Part shown: one piece after another, positions 1-8,221 of the stretch | Numbering within the stretch: position 1 is the stretch's first letter | Layout: each line of letters begins with the position of its first letter | Origin: Virgibacillus_F necropolis_A | GTDB lineage: Bacteria > Bacillota > Bacilli > Bacillales > Amphibacillaceae | Direction: 5' to 3' | NCBI RefSeq assembly: GCF_044793635.1 | Contig: NZ_CP084992.1 | Span: 434,001 to 498,000 of the forward strand | DNA: 64,000 nt | The notes under the pieces: model-generated | What the model was told of the DNA's origin: nothing | The model's input: the letters and a program-made list of their open reading frames with translations, nothing else | Databases searched by the model: none | Translations under genes and position numbers: made by a program

Positions 1-773
1 CTTGTTTGTAAATAGGCAACAAGCCCACCTTGTCCGACTAACTTTTTCATCATTTCATCTCGGTAATATTGACCAGAGTAACAAAGCGAAACCAAATCAC
101 CTGCTGGTACGGTTCCAGCCCGTTCCGGAGAAAATGGACCATCACCATGCAGGCCATTGTTGACATCAATTACCTTACCATTTTTATGGGCACCAACTGT
201 AATTCCGCCACCCATATGTGTAATAATTAGGTTAGCTTCGTCGTATGCTTTCCCTATATCTTTCGCGACCTTTCTCGCAACTGCTTTTTGATTAAGGGCA
301 TGAAAAATACTCTTTCTAGGAATTTCAGGCACACCAGAAAATCGTGCTATTTCCTCAAATTCATCTACAACCACTGGATCTACAATGTAAGCTGGGATAT
401 TAAGTCCGTTGGCAATTTCATTTGCGATAATTCCACCTAAATTCGATGCATGTTCTCCATTAAATCCAATCCGCAAATCCTCAAGCATTGCCTCGTTTAC
501 TTCATATGTTCCACCCTCTATTGGTCGCAGTAAACCACCACGACCACAGACAGCACTTAGTTTAGAAATGTTGATACCTTCATGATCTAATTGATCCAAG
601 ATAACATTTTTCCTGAAATCATATTGATCAATTACACGATTAAATCCTGCGACCTCATCAGCTTCATGTCGGATTGTTTTTTCAAAGATACAGGTTTCAT
701 TATCAAAAACCCCGATTTTTGTTGAAGTAGATCCTGGATTTATCACTAAAATACGAAAAATTTGTTGTTGCAA
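1..773 (-). CDS. buk: Butyrate kinase, 3' part missing at window edge
   Basis: Acetate/butyrate kinase family: interconverts acyl-phosphate and carboxylate with ATP, finishing branched-chain keto acid breakdown in the cytoplasm. Reading the minus strand gives an N-terminus with VINPGSTSTK (phosphate-binding start of the ASKHA fold), then GRGGLLRPIEGGTY, then ITHMGGGITVGAHKNG and NNGLHGDGPFSPERAG, all classic butyrate kinase blocks. The start is a TTG at 773, nine bases after a GGAGG ribosome-binding site; no ATG fits better. About 257 codons are present, and the C-terminus runs off the left edge. It follows bcd by 33 bp, so it belongs to the ptb-bcd-buk operon. Identity is very secure; only the missing end is uncertain. 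Confidence 0.93.
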   Translation of the reverse strand, partial: MQQQIFRILVINPGSTSTKIGVFDNETCIFEKTIRHEADEVAGFNRVIDQYDFRKNVILDQLDHEGINISKLSAVCGRGGLLRPIEGGTYEVNEAMLEDLRIGFNGEHASNLGGIIANEIANGLNIPAYIVDPVVVDEFEEIARFSGVPEIPRKSIFHALNQKAVARKVAKDIGKAYDEANLIITHMGGGITVGAHKNGKVIDVNNGLHGDGPFSPERAGTVPAGDLVSLCYSGQYYRDEMMKKLVGQGGLVAYLQT

Positions 774-806
774 TGCTGTTAACCTCCGTTACGAACAATT
801 TTTACA

Positions 807-1901
807 TTATCTTCTGCTTAATGTGTGGTGTCCATTCAACAAAAATTGGCTACGGGAAGCTTTAACCGATGCAATTCGTTCTTCGGCCATACGGTCTGCT
901 GCAACGTATGTTGGGATATTATCACGTTTAGAAATCTCAAATATTTTTAATAAAATATCATAAATAGATTCAACATTTTTCATTGCCCGCTTAGCATTAT
1001 AGCCATTTAGTTCATCCGCTACGTTGATAACACCACCTGAATTAATTACATAGTCTGGTGCATAGACAATGCCTTTCTCATGAATAATATCACCATGTTC
1101 GGTCTTTTTAAGCTGATTGTTGGCTGAACCAGCAATAACTTTTGCTTTTAATTGTGGAATTGTTTCATCATTTATTGTTGCTCCAAGTGCACATGGAGCA
1201 TAAATATCACAATCAACACCATAAATGTCATCAGGATCTACTGCTTTTGCACCAAAAGCATTAACAGCACGATCTACAGCTTCTTTGTTTATATCTGTAA
1301 CAATTAAGTTCGCACCTTCTTGATGTAAATGTTCGCATAGCGTATATGCCACATTGCCAACACCCTGAACAGCTACTGTTTTACCTTCTAATGAGTCACT
1401 ACCAAAAGCTTCCATAGCAGCAGCTTTCATACCTTTATAAATGCCATAAGCTGTTACTGGAGATGGATTTCCTGATGAACCAAATTCAGGTGAAATCCCT
1501 GTTACAAAATCTGTTTCCATGTGAATTAGATCCATATCCTGAACAGTTGTCCCCACATCTTCTGCTGTAATATATCGACCATTTAATCCTTGAATGTATC
1601 TACCAAATGCACGAAACATTTCAGGGTTTTTATCTTTTTTAGGGTCCCCGATAATAACTGTTTTTCCGCCACCTAATTCAAGTCCAGCCGCAGCATTTTT
1701 ATATGTCATACCTTTTGCTAATCGTAACGCATCTTCAATAGCCTCTGCTTCAGATTTATATGTCCACATTCTGGTTCCACCAAGTGCTGGTCCTAATGTT
1801 GTGTCATGTATTGCAATAATTGCTTTCAACCCTGAGTTTTTATCCTGACAAAAAACTAATTGTTCGTAATCATATTTCTCCATATAAGTAAAAATTTCCA
1901 T
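807..1901 (-). CDS. bcd: Leucine dehydrogenase
   Basis: NAD-dependent oxidative deamination of leucine, isoleucine and valine to the 2-keto acids, feeding branched-chain fatty acid primers. The 364-residue protein has the Glu/Leu/Phe/Val dehydrogenase layout: an N-terminal substrate domain with GMTYKNA (Lys68) and GGGKTVI (catalytic Lys80), then a Rossmann domain with VAVQGVGNVAYTL near residue 180 and the late motif VINSGGVINVADE. The length matches Bacillus leucine dehydrogenase. The ATG is preceded by TAGGAGG at normal spacing. It lies 12 bp after ptb and 33 bp before buk, in one operon downstream of bkdR. Confidence is high. Confidence 0.96.
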   Translation of the reverse strand: MEIFTYMEKYDYEQLVFCQDKNSGLKAIIAIHDTTLGPALGGTRMWTYKSEAEAIEDALRLAKGMTYKNAAAGLELGGGKTVIIGDPKKDKNPEMFRAFGRYIQGLNGRYITAEDVGTTVQDMDLIHMETDFVTGISPEFGSSGNPSPVTAYGIYKGMKAAAMEAFGSDSLEGKTVAVQGVGNVAYTLCEHLHQEGANLIVTDINKEAVDRAVNAFGAKAVDPDDIYGVDCDIYAPCALGATINDETIPQLKAKVIAGSANNQLKKTEHGDIIHEKGIVYAPDYVINSGGVINVADELNGYNAKRAMKNVESIYDILLKIFEISKRDNIPTYVAADRMAEERIASVKASRSQFLLNGHHTLSRR

Positions 1902-1913
1902 TGTTTGTTCCTC

Positions 1914-2816
1914 CTAGAATTTTTTTGATGAAACTAGCGCAAGAGATAGTGAATATAATTTACTTGCAGCAGAATCAGCTCGTGATGTTAATACAATAGG
2001 TGCGCTTGCACCACTTACAACTGCTGCTACTTTAGCATCAGCGAAATACATAAAAGATTTATATAACGCATTTCCAACTTCAATTGTCGGGACAGCGATA
2101 ATATCGGTCATTCCTGCTACATCTGATTTAATGTTTTTATGCTCAGCGGCCTGTATTGACACTGCATTATCAAATGCGAGAGGACCGTCAATAACACAAT
2201 TACGAATTTGATTTCGTTTTTGCATTTGAGTTAACATAGCTGCGTCGACAGTCGCCTGCATTGCAGGATTTACCACCTCTACCGCAGCAAGAGCCGCAAC
2301 TTTCGGTTGTTCAATCCCAACACCCTGTGCAATTTTTACGGCATTATTAATAATCTCAACCTTCTCCATTAATGTAGGTGAAATATTCATTCCAGCATCC
2401 GTTAAAAATATCAGACGATCCTGGTTTGGTATTTCAAACAGGGCTACATGGGATAAAATTTTCCCAGACCGCAGTCCATACTCTTTGTTTAATACTGCTT
2501 TTAATAGAGCTTTTGTTGAAACATTTCCCTTCATCAGGATATCGGCTTCTTTTTTATGAACCGCCTTAACAGCTGTCCCGGCTGGATCTGTCTCTTCAGA
2601 TACAACTGTTATTTTGTCTGATGACAAGTCCAAGCCAATCTTCGCAGAAAGTGTTTTTATGTTATTCTCATCACCGTAAAGAATAAAAGAGCATAGATCT
2701 TCATTTACGGCATCTTGAACAGCTTTAAGCACTTCCGCATCTGCCGCATTTGCAACAGATACAATTTGGCCGGTTTCTTCCTTTGCATTTTTTTTCAATT
2801 CATTTAAAGTTTTCAT
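1914..2816 (-). CDS. ptb: Phosphate butyryltransferase (phosphate acyltransferase)
   Basis: Transfers acyl groups between branched-chain acyl-CoA and phosphate, making the acyl-phosphate used by Buk. The protein (about 300 aa) shows the PTA/PTB fold with DILMKGNVSTKALLKAVL, LIFLTDAGMNISPTL, VAALAAVEVVNPAMQAT and a C-terminal VVSGASAPIVLTSRADS block. The frame can open at 2825, but the ATG at 2816 has the better-placed ribosome-binding site (GGATGG, five bases upstream). It is the first gene of the ptb-bcd-buk operon. A catabolite-response-element-like sequence lies 34-47 bp upstream of the chosen start. Confidence 0.94.
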   Translation of the reverse strand: MKTLNELKKNAKEETGQIVSVANAADAEVLKAVQDAVNEDLCSFILYGDENNIKTLSAKIGLDLSSDKITVVSEETDPAGTAVKAVHKKEADILMKGNVSTKALLKAVLNKEYGLRSGKILSHVALFEIPNQDRLIFLTDAGMNISPTLMEKVEIINNAVKIAQGVGIEQPKVAALAAVEVVNPAMQATVDAAMLTQMQKRNQIRNCVIDGPLAFDNAVSIQAAEHKNIKSDVAGMTDIIAVPTIEVGNALYKSFMYFADAKVAAVVSGASAPIVLTSRADSAASKLYSLSLALVSSKKF

Positions 2817-2849
2817 ATCAACCATCCAATCGTCTTTGTAATGTCATGA

Positions 2850-2863
2850 TGTAAGCGCTTAAG
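2850..2863 (-). promoter_or_regulatory. Candidate cre (CcpA-binding) site upstream of ptb
   Basis: Read on the minus strand, CTTAAGCGCTTACA matches 12 of 14 positions of the Bacillus cre consensus TGWAAGCGYTTWCA, with a perfect AAGCGCTT palindromic core. It lies in the 70-bp gap between bkdR and ptb, where CcpA could roadblock or repress the catabolic operon when glucose is present. The regulatory role is inferred from the motif alone. Confidence 0.5.
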
Positions 2864-2885
2864 TTGATAATTATGTAACATGTCG

Positions 2886-4961
2886 TTACGTAAAATCTTG
2901 CATGTTCGTTTTTTCTATTCGATATTTATCCATCTTATAATATAAATTTCGAATAGATATATTTAGTTCTTTTGCTGTTTTTGTCTTATTGTAATGATTA
3001 GCTTGATAAACCTGTTTAATATAGGTTTCCTCAAACTTTTCGACTGCATCCTGTAGTGTACCCTGATTAATATCAAATCTTTCTATATCTTGTATCCGGA
3101 TGGCGTTACCTGGGTTTAAAGTCGGAATATGCTTTAATTTTATGATTTCCTCATTGGTGTCCATATAGATCATGGCTCGTCCTAAGACATTTTCCAGTTC
3201 CCGCACATTTCCCGGCCAGTGGTAAGATTTGAGGAAATTCATAGCTTCTCGATCAATGCTACGAACATTTCGACTGTAATCCTGATTAATTTTATGAATC
3301 AGATGCGGAATTAACTCAGACAAATCTTCAATCCGTTCTTGTAAAGATGGAATAAAAATAGGTAATCGATTCAACCTATAATATAAATCTTCTCTAAATG
3401 TCTTTTTCATAATCGCTTTTTCTAAATTTGCATGGGTAGCTGTTATGATTCGAACATTTATCGCTATTGGGTCAGTGCCACCTACACGTACGATTTCATT
3501 TTCTTGCAGAACGCGTAGCAATTTTGCTTGCATATTTAAAGAAAGCTCACTTACTTCATCCAGAAAAATACTTCCCATGTTTGCTTCTTCAAATAACCCT
3601 TCTTTTCCACCACGCTTTGCACCTGAAAAAGCACCTTCCTCATAACCGAATAATTCGCTCTCAAGAGTAGATTCTGCAATTGCAGCACAATTTACACGGA
3701 TAAATTTATTATGCTTTCGGTCACTTTCATTATGAATAGCGTGGGCAAAGATTTCTTTTCCAGTTCCTGACTCACCACGTAATAATACAGTAGCAGGGGT
3801 TTTTGCACCTACTTTTGCTTGTTCAAGGGCTAACTTCATTTCCGACGAGGATCCGATTATATCATCAAAGGTATATTTAGCTTCCAGGTTCCTGATGATT
3901 TGCCTTGCACGACGTAATTCACTAGTAAGCGCTTTAATTTCAGATACATCATGTAAAACACCAACACTACCTTTAATTTTACCATCCACGATAACCGGAG
4001 CAACATTTACTAGGACATCCTTCTTGGCTGAACCAACCTTCATCCGAACACCACGGACAGGACGACGGGTTTGCAGCACTTTCATATGCATACTTTCACC
4101 CTCAGATATATCGACTGTGGCAGGCTTGCCAATTATATCTGTTTTTGATAATCCCGTAATTCTGGTATATGCAGGATTAATCATCAATCCTATTCCATCT
4201 TCATCAACGACAGTTATCGCTTCATCGGAAGATTGAATAATCGCCTCTAGCATTATTTTAATTTCTTTTAAATCTGTATTTTCTTCAGCAAGATTCACTA
4301 CTTCTGTAATATCCTTAAATACTGCGAAAGCACCAACCAACTGGTCATCTGAATTTATGATAGGAATTCGTGTTGTAATTATCTTTTTGTCATTTTCAAG
4401 GATCAGCTTTTGATTTACTTCTCTTCTTCGACTTTGCAATACTAATGGAAGCCTTGAGTTCTCAATCACATCTTGTACTCGCTGACTAATAAAATTTGTT
4501 TTAGCTACTCCTATTATTCGCTCAGCACTTTTATTGATAAACTGAACAATTCCATTTTCATTAACCACAATCATTCCATCACGAATATTATTAAGAATTA
4601 ATTCCTGATTGGTTGTTTCCATCTTCAAGCGTTCTAACAATGACTCTTTTTCTTCCATTAATTCCGCAATTATATATGCAACAGAACCTGGTATAACAAC
4701 TGTTTCCCTAGGACGAGCCTCTACTATTTCTTTCAATACAGCTTCGTCACCGGTAGCTTCAATAATGATATCCAAATCGTCGTTAATCCATTTTCTCCAA
4801 TCATTACCTGTATGTATTCCATTTTTTTTTGCAAGATCTATACCACTAGCATGGTTCTTTACATCTATTACAGCGACAATTTGCATTCGGTCCGTTTCAG
4901 TTAAAATTTGTATTAATGCACTTCCACCTTTACCAGCACCAACAATGAGCACACGCTTCAT
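2886..4961 (-). CDS. bkdR: Sigma-54-dependent activator of branched-chain catabolism (BkdR-like)
   Basis: Bacterial enhancer-binding protein expected to activate the downstream ptb-bcd-buk operon together with sigma-54 RNA polymerase. The N-terminus is a Rossmann-like segment (VLIVGAGKGGSALIQIL), followed by two PAS domains (about residues 115-330), then an AAA+ domain with Walker A GESGTGKE, a GAFSGA loop (variant of the sigma-54-contacting GAFTGA) and SIFLDEV. The end is a Fis-type helix-turn-helix (TKTAKELNISIRNLYYKM). The frame opens at 4988, but the ATG at 4961 follows AAGGTGG and gives 691 aa, close to my recollection of B. subtilis BkdR (about 692). I did not find a clear -24/-12 promoter before ptb. 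Confidence 0.92.
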   Translation of the reverse strand: MKRVLIVGAGKGGSALIQILTETDRMQIVAVIDVKNHASGIDLAKKNGIHTGNDWRKWINDDLDIIIEATGDEAVLKEIVEARPRETVVIPGSVAYIIAELMEEKESLLERLKMETTNQELILNNIRDGMIVVNENGIVQFINKSAERIIGVAKTNFISQRVQDVIENSRLPLVLQSRRREVNQKLILENDKKIITTRIPIINSDDQLVGAFAVFKDITEVVNLAEENTDLKEIKIMLEAIIQSSDEAITVVDEDGIGLMINPAYTRITGLSKTDIIGKPATVDISEGESMHMKVLQTRRPVRGVRMKVGSAKKDVLVNVAPVIVDGKIKGSVGVLHDVSEIKALTSELRRARQIIRNLEAKYTFDDIIGSSSEMKLALEQAKVGAKTPATVLLRGESGTGKEIFAHAIHNESDRKHNKFIRVNCAAIAESTLESELFGYEEGAFSGAKRGGKEGLFEEANMGSIFLDEVSELSLNMQAKLLRVLQENEIVRVGGTDPIAINVRIITATHANLEKAIMKKTFREDLYYRLNRLPIFIPSLQERIEDLSELIPHLIHKINQDYSRNVRSIDREAMNFLKSYHWPGNVRELENVLGRAMIYMDTNEEIIKLKHIPTLNPGNAIRIQDIERFDINQGTLQDAVEKFEETYIKQVYQANHYNKTKTAKELNISIRNLYYKMDKYRIEKTNMQDFT

Positions 4962-5092
4962 TTGATCCCACCTTGCAATTTTTTGCACACATACATTGTA
5001 CGTTAATCTGCAGGATTTGGCAAATAAAATTAGTTTCTATTTCAGAAAGGCTTTGCTATACTGAAAACATATGATAATTAAAGGAGTTTCTC

Positions 5093-5332
5093 ATGATGCG
5101 AATTATTGCAGTCCTACTTCTTGTTATACCAGGAATTATTTCTGCTTATGGAATAAAATTAATGCGCGATTCATTATTTGATGAGCTTTATCCTATATTT
5201 TTGCATATAGGTGTTCAGTTCTTTATTGGACTGATACTTTTAATAGGTGGTATTGCGTTTATTGGGGGATTTATCGTACATCGGGATAGAAAACATCAAT
5301 ACAATGCTAAGGATAATAATATGAAAAGTTAA
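5093..5332 (+). CDS. yqzF: DUF2627 small membrane protein (YqzF-like)
   Basis: A 79-residue protein with two hydrophobic segments (about residues 4-22 and 38-62), separated by MRDSLFDELYPIF and ending in a basic tail. It resembles the DUF2627/YqzF family that sits next to bkdR in Bacillus; its function is unknown. A ribosome-binding site AAGGAG lies six to seven bases before the ATG. It is transcribed away from bkdR and ends in a strong hairpin. The assignment rests on size, topology and position. Confidence 0.8.
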   Translation: MMRIIAVLLLVIPGIISAYGIKLMRDSLFDELYPIFLHIGVQFFIGLILLIGGIAFIGGFIVHRDRKHQYNAKDNNMKS

Positions 5333-5442
5333 CAAAGGTGGGGTTTCACCAAAAAGTCAGTTATTGGTGAAACCCACCTTTTTATTATCTTAATCAATCG
5401 ACAAACGCCTGGAATATTCGCCCAACCAGTAAAAGTTTCCAT
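5329..5442 (-). CDS. Possible SOS-induced 37-residue cationic peptide (unrecognised)
   Basis: I do not recognise this ORF. It reads METFTGWANIPGVCRLIKII and continues KRWVSPITDFLVKPHLC, then TAA. The middle (PGVCRLIKIIKRWV) is hydrophobic and basic, as in membrane-active micropeptides. Support for expression: an AGGAG ribosome-binding site seven bases before the ATG, and a sigma-A promoter about 50 bp upstream with a 12-of-14 LexA box filling its spacer. Against it: the last third of the ORF lies in the yqzF terminator hairpin, and codon support for so short a frame is weak. It could be a type I toxin-like or lysis-related SOS product, or a short leader. It is convergent with yqzF, overlapping it by four bases. 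Confidence 0.45.
   Translation of the reverse strand: METFTGWANIPGVCRLIKIIKRWVSPITDFLVKPHLC
5334..5383 (+). terminator. Terminator after yqzF
   Basis: Long inverted repeat: AAAGGTGGGGTTTCACC at 5334-5350 pairs with GGTGAAACCCACCTTT at 5366-5381 (one bulged base), followed by a short T run. On the other strand it lacks a T tract, so it mainly serves yqzF. Confidence 0.85.
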
Positions 5443-5492
5443 AACATTTCTCCTCATAAATTTTTTTGTTCATTGAATATGATGATAAATTT

Positions 5493-5521
5493 ATTATAGA
5501 ACAAATGTTCGCGCTAGGCAA
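5493..5521 (-). promoter_or_regulatory. Sigma-A promoter with embedded LexA/DinR box
   Basis: On the minus strand: TTGCCT (-35, 5516-5521), exactly 17 bp, then TATAAT (-10, 5493-5498). The spacer holds CGAACATTTGTTCT (5498-5511), which matches the Gram-positive SOS box CGAACATATGTTCG at 12 of 14 positions, with both GAAC and GTTC half-sites perfect. LexA bound here would block polymerase. The only gene downstream in this orientation before a convergent gene is the 37-codon ORF at 5329-5442. Confidence 0.7.
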
Positions 5522-5558
5522 TTCTGAATACGAGAAATATAGATATAATTTAATCACG

Positions 5559-5610
5559 CAAAAAAATCCTTCTTCTCACCATGATTAAAAGTCACAGCGA
5601 AAAAGAAGGA
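5559..5610 (-). terminator. Terminator after spo0A
   Basis: On the minus strand TCCTTCTT (5603-5610) pairs with AAGAAGGA (5567-5574) across a large loop, followed by a run of seven or eight T residues. It lies 70 bp past the spo0A stop. Confidence 0.65.
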
Positions 5611-5679
5611 CTGGTCATATTCCCAGGTAGGAAAATATCTTATTATCAACTTCTCATAATTCCTTACTTTAATGACACC

Positions 5680-6465
5680 TTAACTTGCTTTATAATCTAA
5701 ACGCAATCGGTCAGCAACCATTGCGATGAATTCTGAATTTGTAGGTTTAGCCTTTGAAATGCTTATTGTATAACCAAATAACTCGGATATGGAATCAATG
5801 TTCCCTCTGCTCCATGCAACTTCAATAGCATGGCGGATAGCACGTTCTACCCTTGATGCAGTTGTATTAAACTTTTTAGCGATGTCTGGATAGAGAACTT
5901 TCGTTATAGAGCCAAGTAATTCGATATCATTGTACACCATTGTTATCGCTTCACGTAAATACATATATCCTTTAATATGAGCCGGAACGCCAATCTCATG
6001 AATAATATTCGTAATGTTTGCTTCTAGGTCTTTCTTTTGTTTACCTTTTTTATTATTTATATTCCTTGTTTGTGATGGTTGAATATTTCTACCCTGTACC
6101 TGACGAATCTGATCTGCTAAATTATCTAAATCAAAAGGTTTTAATATGAAATATGATGCCCCTAAATCAACCGCCTTTTTCATCACTTCTTCTTGACCAA
6201 ATGCAGTCAGCATGATTACATTTGGATACTTATCACGTTCAGAACCCCGCAATGATTGAAGTACAGCCAATCCGTCAATATGAGGCATAATTATATCTAA
6301 AACCAAAACGTCTGGTTCCATTTCATTAAGCATCTCTAAGCAATCTCTTCCATTATGTGCTGTACCAATTACCTCTATCTCTTCCTGTCCATCAAAATAT
6401 TCCTCCATAACTTGAACTAATTCTCGATTATCATCAACTAAGCAAACTGAAATTTTTTTATCCAC
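5680..6465 (-). CDS. spo0A: Sporulation master response regulator Spo0A
   Basis: Final acceptor of the phosphorelay; when phosphorylated it binds 0A boxes and starts sporulation. The 261-residue protein has an N-terminal receiver domain with the acidic pair DD (11-12), phosphoacceptor Asp57 in VLVLDIIMPHIDG and the conserved Lys in ILKPFD. A linker (about 125-145) leads to the Spo0A effector domain with TTASRVERAIRHAIEVAW and the SKAKPTNSEFIAM recognition region. The length is typical. A GGGAGG ribosome-binding site precedes the ATG. It follows spoIVB, as in all Bacillus. The upstream region carries two 0A-box cores and a sigma-H-like promoter. Confidence 0.98.
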   Translation of the reverse strand: MDKKISVCLVDDNRELVQVMEEYFDGQEEIEVIGTAHNGRDCLEMLNEMEPDVLVLDIIMPHIDGLAVLQSLRGSERDKYPNVIMLTAFGQEEVMKKAVDLGASYFILKPFDLDNLADQIRQVQGRNIQPSQTRNINNKKGKQKKDLEANITNIIHEIGVPAHIKGYMYLREAITMVYNDIELLGSITKVLYPDIAKKFNTTASRVERAIRHAIEVAWSRGNIDSISELFGYTISISKAKPTNSEFIAMVADRLRLDYKAS

Positions 6466-6505
6466 TTTTTTTCCTCCCTTATGTAATTCATTCCCACGCT
6501 ATACT

Positions 6506-6529
6506 TTCGACATCAATTTTGAATAACCT
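6506..6529 (-). promoter_or_regulatory. Candidate sigma-H promoter overlapping a 0A box, upstream of spo0A
   Basis: On the minus strand AGGTTAT (6523-6529; sigma-H -35 consensus AGGAWWT, one mismatch) is followed after 13 bp by CGAAA (consensus HGAAT). The TGTCGAA core of a 0A box (6506-6512) overlaps the -10. This mirrors the inducible sporulation promoter of B. subtilis spo0A. It is motif-based, so confidence is moderate. Confidence 0.45.
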
Positions 6530-6637
6530 TCTTTAAATTAAAAAAACTTTACTTTTTTTAAAAATATCTTTATTTTGCTTTAGTATTCTTGTGAATTCAC
6601 TCCCATTCGATAAAATCTGACAGGCGTTTTAAATATT

Positions 6638-6644
6638 TGTCGAA
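6638..6644 (+). promoter_or_regulatory. 0A box (Spo0A-binding core) between spoIVB and spo0A
   Basis: TTTGTCGAAAA contains the exact Spo0A core TGTCGAA and lies about 170 bp upstream of spo0A, in opposite orientation to the box at 6506-6512. It is consistent with autoregulation at the start-of-sporulation switch. Single 7-mers occur by chance, so only its position lends weight. Confidence 0.45.
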
Positions 6645-6658
6645 AAATAATTTCATCT

Positions 6659-6698
6659 AAAAAAACTTGCATTAGATAAATTATCTAATGCAAGTTTT
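6659..6698 (-). terminator. Terminator after spoIVB
   Basis: A perfect 18-bp stem: AAAACTTGCATTAGATAA at 6662-6679 pairs with 6681-6698, and the minus-strand transcript continues into a T run. It separates spoIVB from spo0A. Confidence 0.9.
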
Positions 6699-6703
6699 AG
6701 TTG

Positions 6704-7984
6704 TTAACTCGCCTTTTTTTGCCCTTCATAAATATTGATACCAGCTTCTTGTAACATCCACTCGATATGAACGCCATAACCAGAAGTAGGATCATTAACA
6801 AAAACGTGTGTTACTGCTCCTATAATTTTACCATTTTGAAGAATGGGGCTTCCGCTCATCCCCTGTACAATACCACCTGTTTTCTTTAATAACTCGGGAT
6901 CGGTTATTTGAATAACCATACCCTTTGTTGCTGGAAACTTTTGAGGAACGCTACTAACAATTTCAACATCAAATTCCTCTATTTTTTCACCTTCAATTAC
7001 TGTTAAAATTTTTGCAGGACCTTCTTCTACTTCATGAGATAATGCTACTGGCATTGGTTTATTATATTTGCCATTGTCCATTTTTTCCTTTAATTTTCCA
7101 AATATACCAAATGGACTATTCTTAGTAATCGTACCTATCTCATCAGCATCAACTGAAAATTTAGCTTGTTTCTCCCCAGGTGTGCCATTTGAACCCTTAT
7201 CGATTGAGGTAACAGTTGAGTTTACAATAGCACCATTATAAATTTCAATTGGTTTTTGGGTGTCCATATCCGATATAACATGACCTAAAGCTCCATATCT
7301 TTTTGATTTAGGGTCATAAAATGTCATTGTTCCTATACCAGCGGCGGAATCTCTTATATAAAGGCCAATACGGTACTCATTTTCTTTTGCGTCCATGATA
7401 GGGGTGAGTTTAGTTTGTATTTTTTCATTCCCTCGTTTTATGGTTACATCTAATGATTCGTTTGCCTTACCCGCTTTTTCTACAAATGGTTTCACGTCTT
7501 GCATTTCCTTTATTTGCTCCCCATTAATTTTTAGGATTATATCACCAACTTTAATATTCGCTTCTTCCCCAGGTGATAATTTTTTGCTTGTTCCAGTAAT
7601 ACGATGATGACCCACAACGAGCACACCAACTGTATGCAACTGTACTCCAATTGACTGACCACCTGGAATTACTTTAAGATCTTCCAGAACACTTACATCA
7701 ACCTTTTTTATCGGGATACCTGCAATTGAGTAAAAGAGTTGGTCTTCCCCAGCTGAAACTGTTTCAAAGTCATTGGAACTAACTGCCTGTACTGCTTCTT
7801 TTGTTGGTTCAATTTCAACTGAATTCCCCAGACTCGGAACTGCCATAGGTGAATCAGTGTTGAAGGTCACAATATTGTTGGGTATAGAAAGGTACTTTTG
7901 TATTGGGGTGTAAAAAGGCATTACAACTAGTGCGGCAAGAAGGAAAATTCCTATCCAAATTCGAACTTCATTTCTAAACTTCAA
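6704..7984 (-). CDS. spoIVB: SpoIVB serine peptidase (forespore signal to SpoIVFB)
   Basis: Secreted from the forespore into the intermembrane space, where it cleaves SpoIVFA and triggers pro-sigma-K processing. The 426 residues (same length as I recall for B. subtilis) contain an N-terminal signal anchor (about 9-27), a PDZ domain (about 105-205, with GEEANIKVGDIILKINGEQI) and the S55 peptidase domain with catalytic His in GALGHVISD and Ser in GMSGSPILQNGK. The start is a TTG at 7984; upstream is GAGGAGAGTGG, and no in-frame ATG precedes the signal anchor. It is placed between recN and spo0A as usual. A sigma-F/G promoter is expected, but I could not read one convincingly. Confidence 0.96.
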   Translation of the reverse strand: MKFRNEVRIWIGIFLLAALVVMPFYTPIQKYLSIPNNIVTFNTDSPMAVPSLGNSVEIEPTKEAVQAVSSNDFETVSAGEDQLFYSIAGIPIKKVDVSVLEDLKVIPGGQSIGVQLHTVGVLVVGHHRITGTSKKLSPGEEANIKVGDIILKINGEQIKEMQDVKPFVEKAGKANESLDVTIKRGNEKIQTKLTPIMDAKENEYRIGLYIRDSAAGIGTMTFYDPKSKRYGALGHVISDMDTQKPIEIYNGAIVNSTVTSIDKGSNGTPGEKQAKFSVDADEIGTITKNSPFGIFGKLKEKMDNGKYNKPMPVALSHEVEEGPAKILTVIEGEKIEEFDVEIVSSVPQKFPATKGMVIQITDPELLKKTGGIVQGMSGSPILQNGKIIGAVTHVFVNDPTSGYGVHIEWMLQEAGINIYEGQKKAS

Positions 7985-8171
7985 TCATTCCACTCTCCTC
8001 AAGTTCCTAACCCAAATCTTTTGTCTGTACTTCTAATTTGACCGAACCAACCTGTTTTTAAACTGGTTAATATTAAGTAAACTTGTGTATCATTTCCTAT
8101 TAATAATACGTATAATGACAAAGTACAGTTGCTTCCTGCAACATCAAAAATATAAATACAAAAATTACCTA

Positions 8172-8204
8172 AATAAAAAAACCAGACAACTTATTTTCTG
8201 GTTT
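8172..8204 (-). terminator. Terminator after recN
   Basis: On the minus strand AAACCAGA (8197-8204) pairs with TCTGGTTT (8179-8186), followed by a T-rich run. It closes the argR-recN transcription unit. Confidence 0.8.
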
Positions 8205-8221
8205 TTGATTAATCTTATCCA

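Noticed and set aside
2826..2960. Sigma-54 -24/-12 promoter for ptb
   Set aside because: I searched both the gap and the bkdR end for TGGCAC-N5-TTGCW; no acceptable match exists, so no feature is reported.
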